Made by a program: the position numbers and the translations under genes. A stretch of DNA of 64,000 nt from Thermoanaerobaculia bacterium (GTDB lineage: Bacteria > Acidobacteriota > Thermoanaerobaculia > Thermoanaerobaculales > Sulfomarinibacteraceae): positions 62,001-126,000 of the forward strand of contig JAMOWA010000064.1 in the NCBI GenBank assembly GCA_027061805.1. Direction: 5' to 3'. Below are positions 18,769 through 32,885 of the stretch, piece by piece. Below the pieces are notes generated by a model. That model saw only the letters and a program-made list of their open reading frames with translations, searched no databases and was not told the DNA's origin. Within the stretch, counting starts at the first letter, position 1; every line of letters starts with the position of its first letter.

Positions 18769-18797
18769 TTGCGGAACTCCATCCGGAACAGTACATT
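18769..18797 (+). promoter_or_regulatory. Promoter of the pilB operon, possibly leaderless
   Basis: TTGCGG (18769-18774), a 17-base spacer and TACATT (18792-18797), ending 9 bases before the pilB ATG. Transcription would begin at or within a couple of bases of the start codon, and there is no ribosome binding site. Confidence 0.5.
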
Positions 18798-18806
18798 GAT
18801 TACACC

Positions 18807-20573
18807 ATGCCCGATCAGGATCAGGGTCCGCAAGAATCCCAGAGTCCGAACGATTCCCCTCGGATCGGGACTCATCTTCTGCGGGAGGGACTGATCACTG
18901 CCGACCAGCTTCGGAAGGCCCTGGTTCTCCAGGGAAGCCGGGGCAAGCGGCTTGGCGAGATCCTGGTGGAGATGGGTGCGCTGTCGGCTGAAGCACTCCG
19001 GCAGGCACTGTCCGAGCTCTACGATGTCCCGGCGGTCGACCTCGAGAGGACCTATGGCGACCCTTTCGTTCTCGATACCCTTCCCAAGGACAAGGCATTC
19101 GAGCTGAGGGTCATCCCGCTGTTCCTCGTGGACAACCAGCTGACGGTGGCGATGCCCGACCCGAACAACCTCTCCAAGATGGACGAGCTGCGCTTCCTCA
19201 CGGGAAAACAGATCCTCCCTGTACTGGCGCTGGAATCCGATATCGACCGGCATCTCAGGGAATATTACGGGGAGCTCGACCCGTGGTCCTCGGAAGTCGC
19301 CATCGAGTTCGAATCCCTGGCCGGCACTCCGGTGGACACGGCCATTTCTTTGGACGATGCCGAGGCCGAACGTCCTCTCATCCGTCTGGTGAACCTGATC
19401 ATCGCAAGGGCAATCCAGGAACGGGCGTCGGACATCCACGTGGAGCCTCAGGAGAATCGTGTCGTCGTCCGGTACCGCATCGACGGCAAGCTCCAGGTGA
19501 AGCCCTTCAACCTGCCCGGCACGGTCGCCTCCCCGGTCATCTCGAGACTGAAGATCCTGTCCCAGCTTGACATCTCCGAGAAGAGGGTTCCCCAGGACGG
19601 AAAGGTGCGCGTCCGGTACAAGGGCCGGCGCGTCGACATACGCACCTCGACCTTTCCGACCATCTTCGGCGAGAAGGCCGTCATGAGGCTCCTGGACAAG
19701 GAGAGGCAGGACTTCCGGCTGGAGAACATCGGCATGTCCGAGACCATCCTCCGGCAGTGGCGGTTGCTGATGAGACGGCGGGAAGGGATCATCCTGGTGA
19801 CAGGGCCCACGGGATCCGGGAAATCCTCGACGCTGTATGCGACACTCCGGGCCCTCGACTCTCCGGAGATCAACATCGTGACCCTCGAAGATCCCGTGGA
19901 GTACGAGCTGCAAGGGATCACCCAGGGCCAGGTCTCCGAGCGCGCCGGGTTCACCTTCGCCAGGGGGTTGCGCTCCATTCTTCGCCAGGATCCGGATGTC
20001 GTTCTCGTGGGGGAGATCCGTGACCTGGAGACCGCTCAGATCGCTGTCCAGGCATCCCTGACCGGCCATCTCGTCCTCTCCACGCTCCACACCAACGACG
20101 CTCCTTCGACCATCATCCGGCTGGTGGACATGGGTGTCCCGAGGTTTCTCGTCGGCGCCAGCGTCATCGGCATCCTGGCACAACGCCTGGTGAGAAAGGT
20201 CTGTCCCCACTGCTGCGACGAGGCCGAACCGACAGATGAGGAGAAGGAGATCCTGCGCCCCTGGCTCGACATGGGCATACCATTCAGGATCGGGCGAGGT
20301 TGCGACCGTTGCAACGGCATCGGGTTCAGGGGCCGGACGGGCGTCCACGAACTGGTCGCCGTCGACCGTGCGCTTCAGGCAAGGATCGCGGCCGGTGACC
20401 AGGCAGAGGCACTCGTCAGGGCGGCACGGGCAGAAGGGTACCGGCCGATGTGGTGGGACGGCCTGGAGAAGGTGGTTGCCGGCGTGACGACTCTTCGCGA
20501 GCTCGCCGGCACCGTCCAGGCCGACGAACACCCGGAGAACAAGCTCCCCGGAGAGCGGAAACAGGAGGAATGA
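18807..20573 (+). CDS. pilB: Type IV pilus/type II secretion assembly ATPase, PilB/GspE type
   Basis: 588 residues. An MshEN domain (about 20-160) is followed by the secretion ATPase core: Walker A GPTGSGKSS near 332, Asp box LEDPVEYEL, Walker B VVLVGEIRD and His box TLHTNDAPST. The zinc-binding CPHC...CDRC module near the C-terminus is typical of PilB/GspE. It powers pilin polymerisation at the inner membrane. The two following genes encode a zinc-ribbon protein and a pilin-like protein, so the locus is probably a specialised pilus or pseudopilus. No inner-membrane platform or secretin gene is nearby. Confidence 0.92.
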   Translation: MPDQDQGPQESQSPNDSPRIGTHLLREGLITADQLRKALVLQGSRGKRLGEILVEMGALSAEALRQALSELYDVPAVDLERTYGDPFVLDTLPKDKAFELRVIPLFLVDNQLTVAMPDPNNLSKMDELRFLTGKQILPVLALESDIDRHLREYYGELDPWSSEVAIEFESLAGTPVDTAISLDDAEAERPLIRLVNLIIARAIQERASDIHVEPQENRVVVRYRIDGKLQVKPFNLPGTVASPVISRLKILSQLDISEKRVPQDGKVRVRYKGRRVDIRTSTFPTIFGEKAVMRLLDKERQDFRLENIGMSETILRQWRLLMRRREGIILVTGPTGSGKSSTLYATLRALDSPEINIVTLEDPVEYELQGITQGQVSERAGFTFARGLRSILRQDPDVVLVGEIRDLETAQIAVQASLTGHLVLSTLHTNDAPSTIIRLVDMGVPRFLVGASVIGILAQRLVRKVCPHCCDEAEPTDEEKEILRPWLDMGIPFRIGRGCDRCNGIGFRGRTGVHELVAVDRALQARIAAGDQAEALVRAARAEGYRPMWWDGLEKVVAGVTTLRELAGTVQADEHPENKLPGERKQEE

Positions 20574-20575
20574 AC

Positions 20576-21184
20576 ATGGCTCGATGCAAGAATCATCCCC
20601 AGGCAGAGGCCGTCACGCAGTGTTCGGCCTGCGGCGTCCACATCTGTGGCGAATGTATCGCGCCAGGTGAAGGGGACGCCGTGTGTTTCGACTGTTCCAT
20701 TGCACACACGGAACGCCAGCTCGGGCACGAGCATCAGACGGACACGCCCCCACCATCCCCCACCGAGACGGCGGCGGGGCAGCTCTCTCCGGCCATGAAG
20801 GCCATCCTTGTCCTCGGGCTCCTCGTGATCCTCGGTGAGCTGGCCGTCATCCTCTTGATGTCGAAGCCAGGTATCACACGGGATCTTGCCCCACCCAGCC
20901 TCTCCCCGGAACAGGCCGCCACGGTGGAGGCCACCACCGACACCATCGCCATTTCACAGAGTCTTGAAGCCTACAGGGCCACGCACGGACACTATCCGGC
21001 AGACCTGTCCGAGATCGCCTCATCGCTGCCCGCGCCCCTCCGGGACCGCCTCCTCGACCCATCAACTGTCTACACCACGGACGGGAAGGGCGGCTACAGC
21101 CTCGAGATCAAGGGCAACGCCCCGGCCCCTGTCATGTTCGGAACTGCTCTCAAGGCACCCATGGTGAAGGGAGTCGAACAATGA
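20576..21184 (+). CDS. Zinc-ribbon membrane protein with pilin-like C-terminal region
   Basis: 202 residues. N-terminal B-box/zinc-ribbon-like cysteines and histidines (CKNHP, CSACGVHICGEC, CFDC, 4-45), a proline-rich stretch, one membrane helix (about 77-97) and a periplasmic part (SLEAYRATHGHYPADLSEI, then YTTDGKGGYSLEIKG) that resembles the globular region of major pseudopilins. No prepilin cleavage site precedes the helix, so it is not a classic pilin. Start at 20576, 8 bases after AGGAGG; the ATG at 20570 is too close. Overlaps the pilin gene by ATGA. Possibly links the cytoplasmic ATPase to the fibre. Confidence 0.7.
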   Translation: MARCKNHPQAEAVTQCSACGVHICGECIAPGEGDAVCFDCSIAHTERQLGHEHQTDTPPPSPTETAAGQLSPAMKAILVLGLLVILGELAVILLMSKPGITRDLAPPSLSPEQAATVEATTDTIAISQSLEAYRATHGHYPADLSEIASSLPAPLRDRLLDPSTVYTTDGKGGYSLEIKGNAPAPVMFGTALKAPMVKGVEQ

Positions 21185-21684
21185 ACAACCGGACCCGGTA
21201 TCGCGGATTCACGGTCATCGAGCTGATGGTGGTGGTTGCCATCATCGGAATCATCACGGTGCTGGCAGTACCTGCCTTCCGGACCGTCATGTTCAAGGCC
21301 AGGCGAGCCAGGATGCTGCACTATCTTCAGATGATCGGCGATGACGAGCTCCTCTACCAGAGGGATCACGGGACCTACTATCCGGAGGGGTTCAGCTTCG
21401 GAAAGTGGACCTTTGCGTTCAAGGCCTACCCGCCAGAGGACCCGATGTTGCTCGAAGGCCAGAACCTGACCCTGGGACCCGGCACACGTCTCTACAAGTA
21501 CTACATCTACAGGTTCGAGCCGTACTATGCGGAACCCATCATCTACGCCTATGCGGCTCCATTCCTGGGTAACGATCCTGATGGGGACAGCTACCCGGAC
21601 CTGTGGGTCAAGATTGGATCCGCCGCTCCCCAGCCATATTTCGACGACAGGACCAACACGTATCACCCGGTCAGATTCCGCTGA
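21181..21684 (+). CDS. Type IV pilin-like protein (prepilin N-terminal methylation signature)
   Basis: 167 residues. Short basic leader ending in RG, then FTVIELMVVVAIIGI with Glu at position +5 of the mature protein: the standard prepilin peptidase site and polymerisation helix. The globular part is rich in tyrosine, and ends with a DPDGDSYPDLW segment that could bind calcium. No disulfide-forming cysteine pair. Last gene of the pilB operon; its product would be assembled by PilB. Whether it is the main subunit or a minor tip pilin is unknown. Confidence 0.9.
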   Translation: MNNRTRYRGFTVIELMVVVAIIGIITVLAVPAFRTVMFKARRARMLHYLQMIGDDELLYQRDHGTYYPEGFSFGKWTFAFKAYPPEDPMLLEGQNLTLGPGTRLYKYYIYRFEPYYAEPIIYAYAAPFLGNDPDGDSYPDLWVKIGSAAPQPYFDDRTNTYHPVRFR

Positions 21685-21716
21685 TTGCCAGCTTCACCTG
21701 GAACCGGGACCGGTCC

Positions 21717-22091
21717 TCAGTCCCCGCCGAAGACCTGCTGGAGGATCGTCATGACCTCCTCCTGGTCAAACGGTTTCGTCAGGAAGTGGTCCACACCGGC
21801 GGAGGCGGCACGGTCCCTGTCGACGGTCTCCCCCAGGGCCGTGAGCATCACGATCACGGGAGTCCCCGATCCCAGCTCTTCCCGGAGCCTCCGGCACACC
21901 TCGAACCCGTCCATGTCGGGCATCATGGCATCGAGGAAGACGGCTCCAGGCCTGACGGACCTCACCAGCTCGATGCCCTCCACGCCTCCAGACGCCTTGT
22001 AGACCTCGAACCCCTCTCCTTCAAGGATGTACGCCACCGTTTCCCTCACCGTGGGAGAATCGTCGATCACCACGAGTCTCTGCTGATTCAT
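21717..22091 (-). CDS. CheY-like response regulator
   Basis: 124 residues, receiver domain only: LVVIDDSPTVRET, phospho-Asp in AVFLDAMMPDMDGFEV, Thr in VIMLTALG and Lys in FLTKPFDQEE. Overlaps the SpoIIE-type phosphatase gene by ATGA, so it may control that phosphatase or carry its signal. No kinase is encoded next to it. Confidence 0.9.
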   Translation of the reverse strand: MNQQRLVVIDDSPTVRETVAYILEGEGFEVYKASGGVEGIELVRSVRPGAVFLDAMMPDMDGFEVCRRLREELGSGTPVIVMLTALGETVDRDRAASAGVDHFLTKPFDQEEVMTILQQVFGGD

Positions 22092-23611
22092 GAAACCCTC
22101 CCGACGCTCAGTACCGTCAGATCGTCCGCCTGTGCCACATCGCCCGTGAAACGCCGGAAATCATCGAGGACGGCCTCCTGTACCTCGCGCGGTCCCGGAT
22201 GCCGCGGCGCCAGCTCTCTCAGGAGCTCCTCCAGACGGTCGGAACCGTACATTCGCCCCCCCGCGTCCCGGGCCTCCGTCAGGCCGTCGCTGTACATCAC
22301 GATGACGTTGAAGCGGCCACCATCCAGCGTGACCTCCTCGTACACCTCGTCCTCCATGACCCCCAGAGGAACTCCACCCGTATCCACGATCTCCAACCCC
22401 CCTTCGTGGGTCAGAAGAAGGGGTGGAGGATGTCCCGCACTTGCGATGGACAGCTCACCACCTTCAGAGCAGCGGATCAATACCACCGTCACGAACAGCC
22501 CAAGTTCGCCGACACGCTCACAGATCAGGCGGTTGGTGGCATCCAGGAGCGCCCCCGGACCCGTCTCGTTGAGTGCCAGCGCATGGATCTCCGAGGCAAA
22601 GGCATTCATCAGCAGTGCCGACGACAGCCCGTGGCCCGAGACATCCGCAACTCCTGTCAGGAGCCCCTCCGACGAGGGAACAACGATGAAGACATCGCCA
22701 CCGACCTCCTGGGCGGGAATGCAGATCCCGGCCGCCATCACCGAACCGGCAACGGTCAGGGGATCCGGCAGGAGCGACATCTGGATCTCGGCTGCCATCT
22801 CCAGTTCACGCCGCATCCTCTCCGCCACCCGAACCTGGGCGACGAGCTCCAGATTGCTCAGGGCGAGGGCAGTCTGCCGGGAGAGCAGGCTGCCCAGCTT
22901 GAGATCCTCCGCGGAGAAGCCCTCACCAGCCGTACGGACAAGGGCCAGGGCACCACGATTCCTGCCCCGGGCCTGCAGCGGCACGGCCATCACCGAGCCG
23001 GCCTTCCCGGCCGGCACACCGGAGGCCGCGAGATCTTCCGGGCTGGAGAAGATGGTGCCCGATCCGAGCCCGAGTGCCCACCGTGCAACCGCTCCGGCAG
23101 TCTCCTCGACCTCTCCCGTCGCAACGCAACCCGGAGATCCGCCCGTCTCCACCGGTTCATAACACACCGCCGCGGCGTCGGCCTTCAGCGCGACGGCAGC
23201 CCGCTCCGCCAGGTGCCCGGCAACGACATCGGGATCCAGAGCTCCGGCAACCGTATCCATGAACTTGTACAGGACCGAGAGCTCCCGCCACTGATGTGCC
23301 GTTGTCCGGATCAGGTCTCCCATGCTGTTCCGGACATCGGCCAGCCGCTCGAGAGCTCCCAGAGCCTGCTGAATGATGGCAGCATGGACCGTCCCGATCT
23401 CACCTGGAGAAATCGAGACCCAGCCCGCCCGTTGTCCATTGACACGAAATGGAAACCGTCGGTTCCCGTCATGTCCGGCACCCGCCTCGGCCAGGAGATT
23501 CCCTTCCAGGTCCTCGAGCGTCACCCGCCCATCCAGCAGGCTGGCCACGCCGTTGCACCAGGCAGTCATGCCCTGACGGTCGAACCACTGGGGCAGGCGC
23601 TTCGGAGCCAT
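22088..23611 (-). CDS. GAF-SpoIIE/RsbU-type PP2C phosphatase
   Basis: 507 residues. A roughly 120-residue N-terminal region, a GAF domain (about 125-270) and a SpoIIE PP2C domain (about 285-505) starting at ELEMAAEIQMSLLPD. Metal-binding aspartates are visible in GGDVFIV, GVADVSGHGLSSAL, YSDGLTEARD and the final QADDLTVL. These enzymes dephosphorylate STAS antagonists in partner-switch systems. The STAS gene lies 64 bases upstream and a receiver gene overlaps downstream; the expected anti-sigma/serine kinase is missing locally, so it must be encoded elsewhere. Confidence 0.9.
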   Translation of the reverse strand: MAPKRLPQWFDRQGMTAWCNGVASLLDGRVTLEDLEGNLLAEAGAGHDGNRRFPFRVNGQRAGWVSISPGEIGTVHAAIIQQALGALERLADVRNSMGDLIRTTAHQWRELSVLYKFMDTVAGALDPDVVAGHLAERAAVALKADAAAVCYEPVETGGSPGCVATGEVEETAGAVARWALGLGSGTIFSSPEDLAASGVPAGKAGSVMAVPLQARGRNRGALALVRTAGEGFSAEDLKLGSLLSRQTALALSNLELVAQVRVAERMRRELEMAAEIQMSLLPDPLTVAGSVMAAGICIPAQEVGGDVFIVVPSSEGLLTGVADVSGHGLSSALLMNAFASEIHALALNETGPGALLDATNRLICERVGELGLFVTVVLIRCSEGGELSIASAGHPPPLLLTHEGGLEIVDTGGVPLGVMEDEVYEEVTLDGGRFNVIVMYSDGLTEARDAGGRMYGSDRLEELLRELAPRHPGPREVQEAVLDDFRRFTGDVAQADDLTVLSVGRVS

Positions 23612-23675
23612 CGATCTCTCTCCGTTGCAGTACGGCTCTCATCTGCCCGGATGCCGGACCGCACTGCCGTCGGCA

Positions 23676-24008
23676 TCAATCGTCGTAGCTGGCAAGAGCC
23701 TTCTCGCGATCTCCAAAGATCTTGAACACCTTCTCCAGCCGAGTCAGCTGGAAGATCATTCTCACCGGATCCTTGAGGCCCACGAGACGCATGTCGCCTC
23801 CCCGGGCCCGCAGCACCTTGACCAGGGAGACCAGGACACCCAGGCCGGCGGAGTCGATGAAGTCGAGTCGGGACAGATCGAGAACCACGCGACGCGCCTG
23901 ATCTCCGATGGCAGACCCAAGCTCCTGCTTCACCCGGAGCGCCGTGTTGGCGTCGAGCTCCGTATCGAGAGCGACAACAACGATGCCATTGACGTGTTCG
24001 ACCCTCAT
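23676..24008 (-). CDS. STAS-domain anti-sigma factor antagonist
   Basis: 110 residues. The motif LDLSRLDFIDSAGLGVLVSLVK carries the serine (in DSAG) that is phosphorylated in SpoIIAA/RsbV proteins. Start at the ATG at 24008 with an AAGGGA site; a TATGAT box lies about 18 bases upstream. Forms the first gene of a STAS-SpoIIE-REC operon, a partner-switch module that probably controls a sigma factor or another output. The bases 24009-24222 before the next gene hold nothing I recognise. Confidence 0.88.
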   Translation of the reverse strand: MRVEHVNGIVVVALDTELDANTALRVKQELGSAIGDQARRVVLDLSRLDFIDSAGLGVLVSLVKVLRARGGDMRLVGLKDPVRMIFQLTRLEKVFKIFGDREKALASYDD

Positions 24009-24222
24009 CGTTCCCTTCTTCGCCTCATCATACACTGTGACATGGGAACACGATCCCACTCCAACGGTCGCTCGCCCGGGTCTGTTCCCTTTCGCAGCAG
24101 AGTCGGAGAGCCCATGATCCCGAGACACCGTCCGGATCCGCCTCCACCCGTGACATCCCTCTCCCACGCTGCCAGCTCCATGGCATGCTTCGGAGGCCAC
24201 TGGCGCCTCACCTCAACGACGG

Positions 24223-26565
24223 TCAGGGAGCCACCACCAGGACCGCCCTCGCCGAGGCCTCCACGGCCGCGGCGGAGAACGGCATCGCGGCCGGCCTCCC
24301 CTCCGCCCATCGCTGAAGCTGATCGTCGTAGTGCGGAGACCACGGCCGCCCAGAGTTCCCCACGGGAAGTACCATGATGCTGCGGTCCCACGCGCCCACG
24401 TCGGCCACGAAGCGCATGGAGGGGATCGCCGTCACGTGGAAGGGACAGGCCCATGACCAGTACTCCCCGTTGACGGTGACACCGCTCCCACCCACCGGCA
24501 CGGGGCCACGGCTCCAGGCCCGGCCCAGGAGCCGGCCCACCACGGGTGCATCCGAGAACGGGTGTGCGAACCGTACCCCGTGGACCCCTCCCCAGGGCTC
24601 GCCCAGGTGGAGTCCGTCCATCCGATCGAGCACGGAGTCCACGATGTCCCGCCGCGTCTCCACACGCCCCGGGGTGTTCACGTCGTCCCACCAGTGCGCG
24701 GGAAGGGCGCCCGCCAGGAGCCACAGCAGCCGCCGCGGCGTGATGAAGGTCTTCCGGAGGCCCAGGCGCCCGGCCTCGTCACCGCCCGCCGCCCGGCACA
24801 GCTCCACCATGGTCCGCGAGAAGAGGTGCGCCGCCACGCTGGAGGGCCCCATGGTCCCGTCCCAGGTCAGCAGCGCCGAGGCCGTGGGGCCCCCGTGGCG
24901 CCTGAGGTCCGGCAGGAGGAGGCCCAGGACCGCGTGGGCCCGTCCCGAGACCACGTCGTTCTGCAGGGCGAGGCAGCTTCCCACGTCCCAATCCGCCCGG
25001 GAGGCGAGCTGCTGCCGGATTCGCCGGTATCTCCAGGGCGACGCGAACTCCGCGGGGAACCACCGGTCCCGGGGAACGTCACCCTCGGCGAAGAGGTCGT
25101 GGTTGGCGGTGGCGAGGAACCCCTCGGGGGGATCGATCCGGGAGGGGTTCGCGGCCATGGGCCGGAACCCCTTCCACACCCACCGGGAGTCCTCTCCCGG
25201 GGACGGCAGGCGTCCCGCACCCCGTTCCCTGATGGGGACCCGCCCCACCACCTGGTGGAGGATGTGGCCCCCCACGTCCGCCGCCACCAGGTTCATGGAC
25301 GGTCCGATCACCGGCTCCCAGGCCGCTGCCAGCTCCTGAACCGAGGCCGCCCCGTCCATCCGCAGGAACGCACCCAGCGCCGTCGGGCCGCTGGCCGCCG
25401 ACCAGGCCAGGGCGAGGACCTCGCCCCCGCGGTCACGCACCACGGGCCCCACGTGGCTCATGCGAACGGTGACCGTGACCGGCTCGCTCCGGCCCCGCAC
25501 CACGATCTGCTCACGGATGGTCTGGAGCGGCCTCCACCTCCCGTCCACGAACTCGCGGGAGTGATCACGATCCACCGAGAGCCGGTAGAGGTCCTGGTCG
25601 TCCAGCATGGTCATGGTGAAGCCCCAGGCCACGTTCCTGTTGTGGCCGATCATGACTCCCGGGGCTCCCGGGATGGAGGCCCCCGTCACGTCCAGCCCCC
25701 CACCCCTCAGGTGGATGCCGTACCAGGTCCCCGGCATCTGGACCCCCAGGTGGGGGTCGTTGGCCAGGAGGGCCCGTCCCGTGGCGGTTCGCCGGGGGGC
25801 GATGGCCCAGTTGTTGGACCCCACGCCGCTGAGACCTCCGGTCATGGCGTCGGTCTCGCGGTCCAGGGGCAGCCTGGGCGGCTCGGCGGGGGGGATCCAG
25901 CGGCGGGCCTCCTCCGGCGTCCAGCCCCACAGCGCCACCGCATCCTCCCGTCCCAACCTGGCGAGCTCCACCCCCCGTTTCAGCTCCTCACCCATGGCGA
26001 AGGTGACCCCGAGCTGGAAGACCACGCCGATCCCGAGGCTGTCCACGGGCCTCCACGGCTCCGGCGTCACGGCCAGGATCCCGAGCTCGGGCGCGACCCA
26101 CCGTCCCCACCGCGAAAGCGCGGCGTTGACGCCGCGGGCGTAGGCCTCGAGAGCGCTCCGCTCCCCCGGTTCGAGGGTCCTCTGCTGCTGCTGCGCGATG
26201 GTGGCGAGCCGCCATGTCCTGGTCTTCCGGTCCAGGTTCACCGCGCTCCGCCCCACCAGCTCCGCCAGCCGGCCGGCGGCCATGCGACGCCCCAGCTCCA
26301 TCTGGAAGAAACGCTCCCGAGCGTGGAGGTACCCCTGCACGAACCAGAGGTCCTCCCTCGACCCGGCCTCCACGTGCGGGATGCCGCTGGCGTCGAACAC
26401 CACCCGGGCCGGTCCCGAGAGCCCTTCCACCAGCTCCGCCACCTCCCCCCTCTCGGGCACCCTGCTCCTCGCGGCCCAGAACCGGACATGGGCCAGCAGC
26501 GCCACCGACAGCACCACCGCTCCCGCGACCACGAACAGCAGCACCGGCCAGGACCGACGACTCAT
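24223..26565 (-). CDS. Penicillin acylase family (Ntn-hydrolase) amidohydrolase
   Basis: 780 residues with an N-terminal membrane anchor or signal (VLLFVVAGAVVLSVALLAH). Penicillin acylases are made as precursors cut into alpha and beta chains; the new N-terminal serine is visible at residue 250 in GVGSNNWAI. Other family marks are GIPHVEAGSREDLWFVQGYLH (alpha chain), ANDPHLGVQMPGTWYG and AWGFTMTMLDDQDLY. Likely substrates are N-acyl amides such as acyl-homoserine lactones or aculeacin-like lipopeptides; this cannot be read from sequence. Periplasmic or membrane-bound. Single gene, GGAGG site before the ATG at 26565. Confidence 0.9.
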   Translation of the reverse strand: MSRRSWPVLLFVVAGAVVLSVALLAHVRFWAARSRVPERGEVAELVEGLSGPARVVFDASGIPHVEAGSREDLWFVQGYLHARERFFQMELGRRMAAGRLAELVGRSAVNLDRKTRTWRLATIAQQQQRTLEPGERSALEAYARGVNAALSRWGRWVAPELGILAVTPEPWRPVDSLGIGVVFQLGVTFAMGEELKRGVELARLGREDAVALWGWTPEEARRWIPPAEPPRLPLDRETDAMTGGLSGVGSNNWAIAPRRTATGRALLANDPHLGVQMPGTWYGIHLRGGGLDVTGASIPGAPGVMIGHNRNVAWGFTMTMLDDQDLYRLSVDRDHSREFVDGRWRPLQTIREQIVVRGRSEPVTVTVRMSHVGPVVRDRGGEVLALAWSAASGPTALGAFLRMDGAASVQELAAAWEPVIGPSMNLVAADVGGHILHQVVGRVPIRERGAGRLPSPGEDSRWVWKGFRPMAANPSRIDPPEGFLATANHDLFAEGDVPRDRWFPAEFASPWRYRRIRQQLASRADWDVGSCLALQNDVVSGRAHAVLGLLLPDLRRHGGPTASALLTWDGTMGPSSVAAHLFSRTMVELCRAAGGDEAGRLGLRKTFITPRRLLWLLAGALPAHWWDDVNTPGRVETRRDIVDSVLDRMDGLHLGEPWGGVHGVRFAHPFSDAPVVGRLLGRAWSRGPVPVGGSGVTVNGEYWSWACPFHVTAIPSMRFVADVGAWDRSIMVLPVGNSGRPWSPHYDDQLQRWAEGRPAAMPFSAAAVEASARAVLVVAP

Positions 26566-26659
26566 ACGGACCTCCAGAAAGTCCACCGATTCTAACCCCG
26601 CCCGGGAGGAGCTGCTGGCCGAGGCGGTGCGCCGGCTCGGCTGACACCGGGATCCGGCG

Positions 26660-27829
26660 TCACGCCTTCGAGATCCCGTGGTCCCGCATCTTGCGCCAGA
26701 GGGTCACCCTGGAGATCCCGAGCCGGTCGGCAGCCTCCTGGACCCTCCAGCCGCACCGCTCCAGGGTCTCGCGCAGGATGCAGCACTCCATGGCCGCCAG
26801 GGGGTCGTCGCTCCGGAGCAGCTCGTCCACCAGGTGGGAGTCGTAGCCGTCCACGGGAACGTGCTCGGGGCCGATGGTGCCGCCGGCCGCGGCGGCGGCC
26901 GAGGCCAGCAGCGGCTCGAGCCGTTCGAGCCCCAGGTCCAGGGCCATCCGCGTGAGCAGGTCCAGCGCCCCGGCGCTCACGGTGGTGCCGGGCCGCAGGT
27001 CCCGGATCCAGGCCGCCAGCATGAAGGGAAGGTCCTGCCGCCGTTCCCCGAGCCCGGGGAGGACGAGCTCCTCCGCGTCCAGGCCCAGCCGCTCCGCGCT
27101 GGCGCCATCCGGCGCTCCCGCCACGAGGCGCCAGCCGGGGGGTGACGCCGGGAGCTCCTCCGGGGAGCCCACGAGCTCCAGGTCCACGTGGAGCGTCCCG
27201 GGTGGCCAGAAGGGAAAGGAGCCTCCGCCGGGAGACCACGAGACGAAGAGGTGCCCCGGTTGCCCGGACAGTGCGTGGAGGGCCCGGGCCACGCTCTCCC
27301 GGGCCGGTCCCTCCCCCACCACCACCACGTTCCCGCCCGCCGCGGCAAGCTCCGCCACGCGGCGCCTCAGGCTCCCCGCCACGTCGCTGGACCCCGCGAG
27401 GAAGAACCCGGGGTCCTGCTCGCCCCGATGGAGGACCTCCACCGCCGCCCGGACCTCTCCGGCGGCATCGCGGACCACGAAGGCGGTCACCTTCAGGGGC
27501 ACGGCCCGGCCGGAGCCGGTGCGGTACACGGCAGGGAAGTCGATGACCCTGTCCATGCCGCTCTCCAGTGCCGCCGTCAACGGGCACGCATCCTCGCAGT
27601 CCTGGCCCTGCGTGGTCAGGCGGCACCGCCGGCCCACGACCTCTTCGGCGTCGTACTCCAGCAGCTCCAGCGCCGCCGGGCTCAGGTACCGCACGATCCG
27701 GTCGTCATCCAGGACCATCACGGCGGCGCCCAGCCGGTCCACCAGGGCGGCGCCCACGGGGCCCAACAGCTCTTCGAGACGTACGGGATCGTTCACGCCA
27801 TCAACAACGCCGCAGGGGACCCGCAGCAT
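26660..27829 (-). CDS. PAS-degenerate AAA-Fis protein (NtrC-like regulator lacking ATPase motifs)
   Basis: 389 residues. A PAS domain (about 27-130; AVMVLDDDRIVRYLSPAALE) with cysteines in GQDCEDACPL, a central region that aligns with NtrC-type AAA domains but is broken, and a Fis-type helix-turn-helix at the end (EAADRLGISRVTLWRKMRD). Where Walker A should read GESGTGKE it reads GEGPARES, and no GAFTGA loop exists, so it should neither hydrolyse ATP nor remodel sigma54. It may act as a DNA-binding sensor or as an inhibitor of the intact NtrC-like protein encoded at 28159. Start uncertain; a GTG at GVNDP is an alternative. Confidence 0.75.
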   Translation of the reverse strand: MLRVPCGVVDGVNDPVRLEELLGPVGAALVDRLGAAVMVLDDDRIVRYLSPAALELLEYDAEEVVGRRCRLTTQGQDCEDACPLTAALESGMDRVIDFPAVYRTGSGRAVPLKVTAFVVRDAAGEVRAAVEVLHRGEQDPGFFLAGSSDVAGSLRRRVAELAAAGGNVVVVGEGPARESVARALHALSGQPGHLFVSWSPGGGSFPFWPPGTLHVDLELVGSPEELPASPPGWRLVAGAPDGASAERLGLDAEELVLPGLGERRQDLPFMLAAWIRDLRPGTTVSAGALDLLTRMALDLGLERLEPLLASAAAAAGGTIGPEHVPVDGYDSHLVDELLRSDDPLAAMECCILRETLERCGWRVQEAADRLGISRVTLWRKMRDHGISKA

Positions 27830-27911
27830 TCCCCCGGACGGGGGATTCCGGGAGTCGGCAGCCGGCCGGCGCCGCGGGGTTCTCCGGTCCGCGTCCGGGC
27901 CCCGGGCCCCG

Positions 27912-28127
27912 TCAGCGCTCGATGGGGAGCCCCTCCTCCACCTCCGGCTCGGGCTCGGCGAAGAGGAGTGCCGCCTGGTTCACCGGAACCAGCATGGTGT
28001 GGGTCTTTCCCTTGACCGTGACGGTGAGCTGGTAGTGCCCCTGGGGGGAGATGGCCACGAGCGTGGCGTGGGTTCCCTTGGCGTCCACCAGCGGACAGTA
28101 CAGCAGGACCTTCCCGGGAATCTCCAT
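27912..28127 (-). CDS. Small conserved-looking beta-rich protein, unknown
   Basis: 71 residues. Alternating hydrophobic strands (KVLLYCPLVD, ATLVAISPQGHYQLTVTV, THTMLVPVNQAALLF) followed by an acidic tail EPEPEVEEGLP. No family recognised. Supported by a GGAGGAAGGGAGC ribosome binding region and a TATACT box at 28147-28152, both just upstream in the 31-base gap after the NtrC-like gene. Confidence 0.6.
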   Translation of the reverse strand: MEIPGKVLLYCPLVDAKGTHATLVAISPQGHYQLTVTVKGKTHTMLVPVNQAALLFAEPEPEVEEGLPIER

Positions 28128-28146
28128 GGCTGCTCCCTTCCTCCGA

Positions 28147-28152
28147 AGTATA
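28147..28152 (-). promoter_or_regulatory. Candidate -10 box for the 71-residue protein gene
   Basis: TATACT on the minus strand, 19 bases before the AUG-proximal region and 7 bases after the stop of the NtrC-like gene. No good -35 box is visible. Confidence 0.4.
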
Positions 28153-28158
28153 CCGCGC

Positions 28159-32869
<4,711 letters not shown>

Positions 32870-32885
32870 TCGGCTCCCGTTCCCC

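Noticed and set aside
18393-18806. Possible small genes in the kinase-pilB gap
   Set aside because: Open frames there have no ribosome binding site and no protein-like composition; the stretch is better explained by the structured repeat and promoters.
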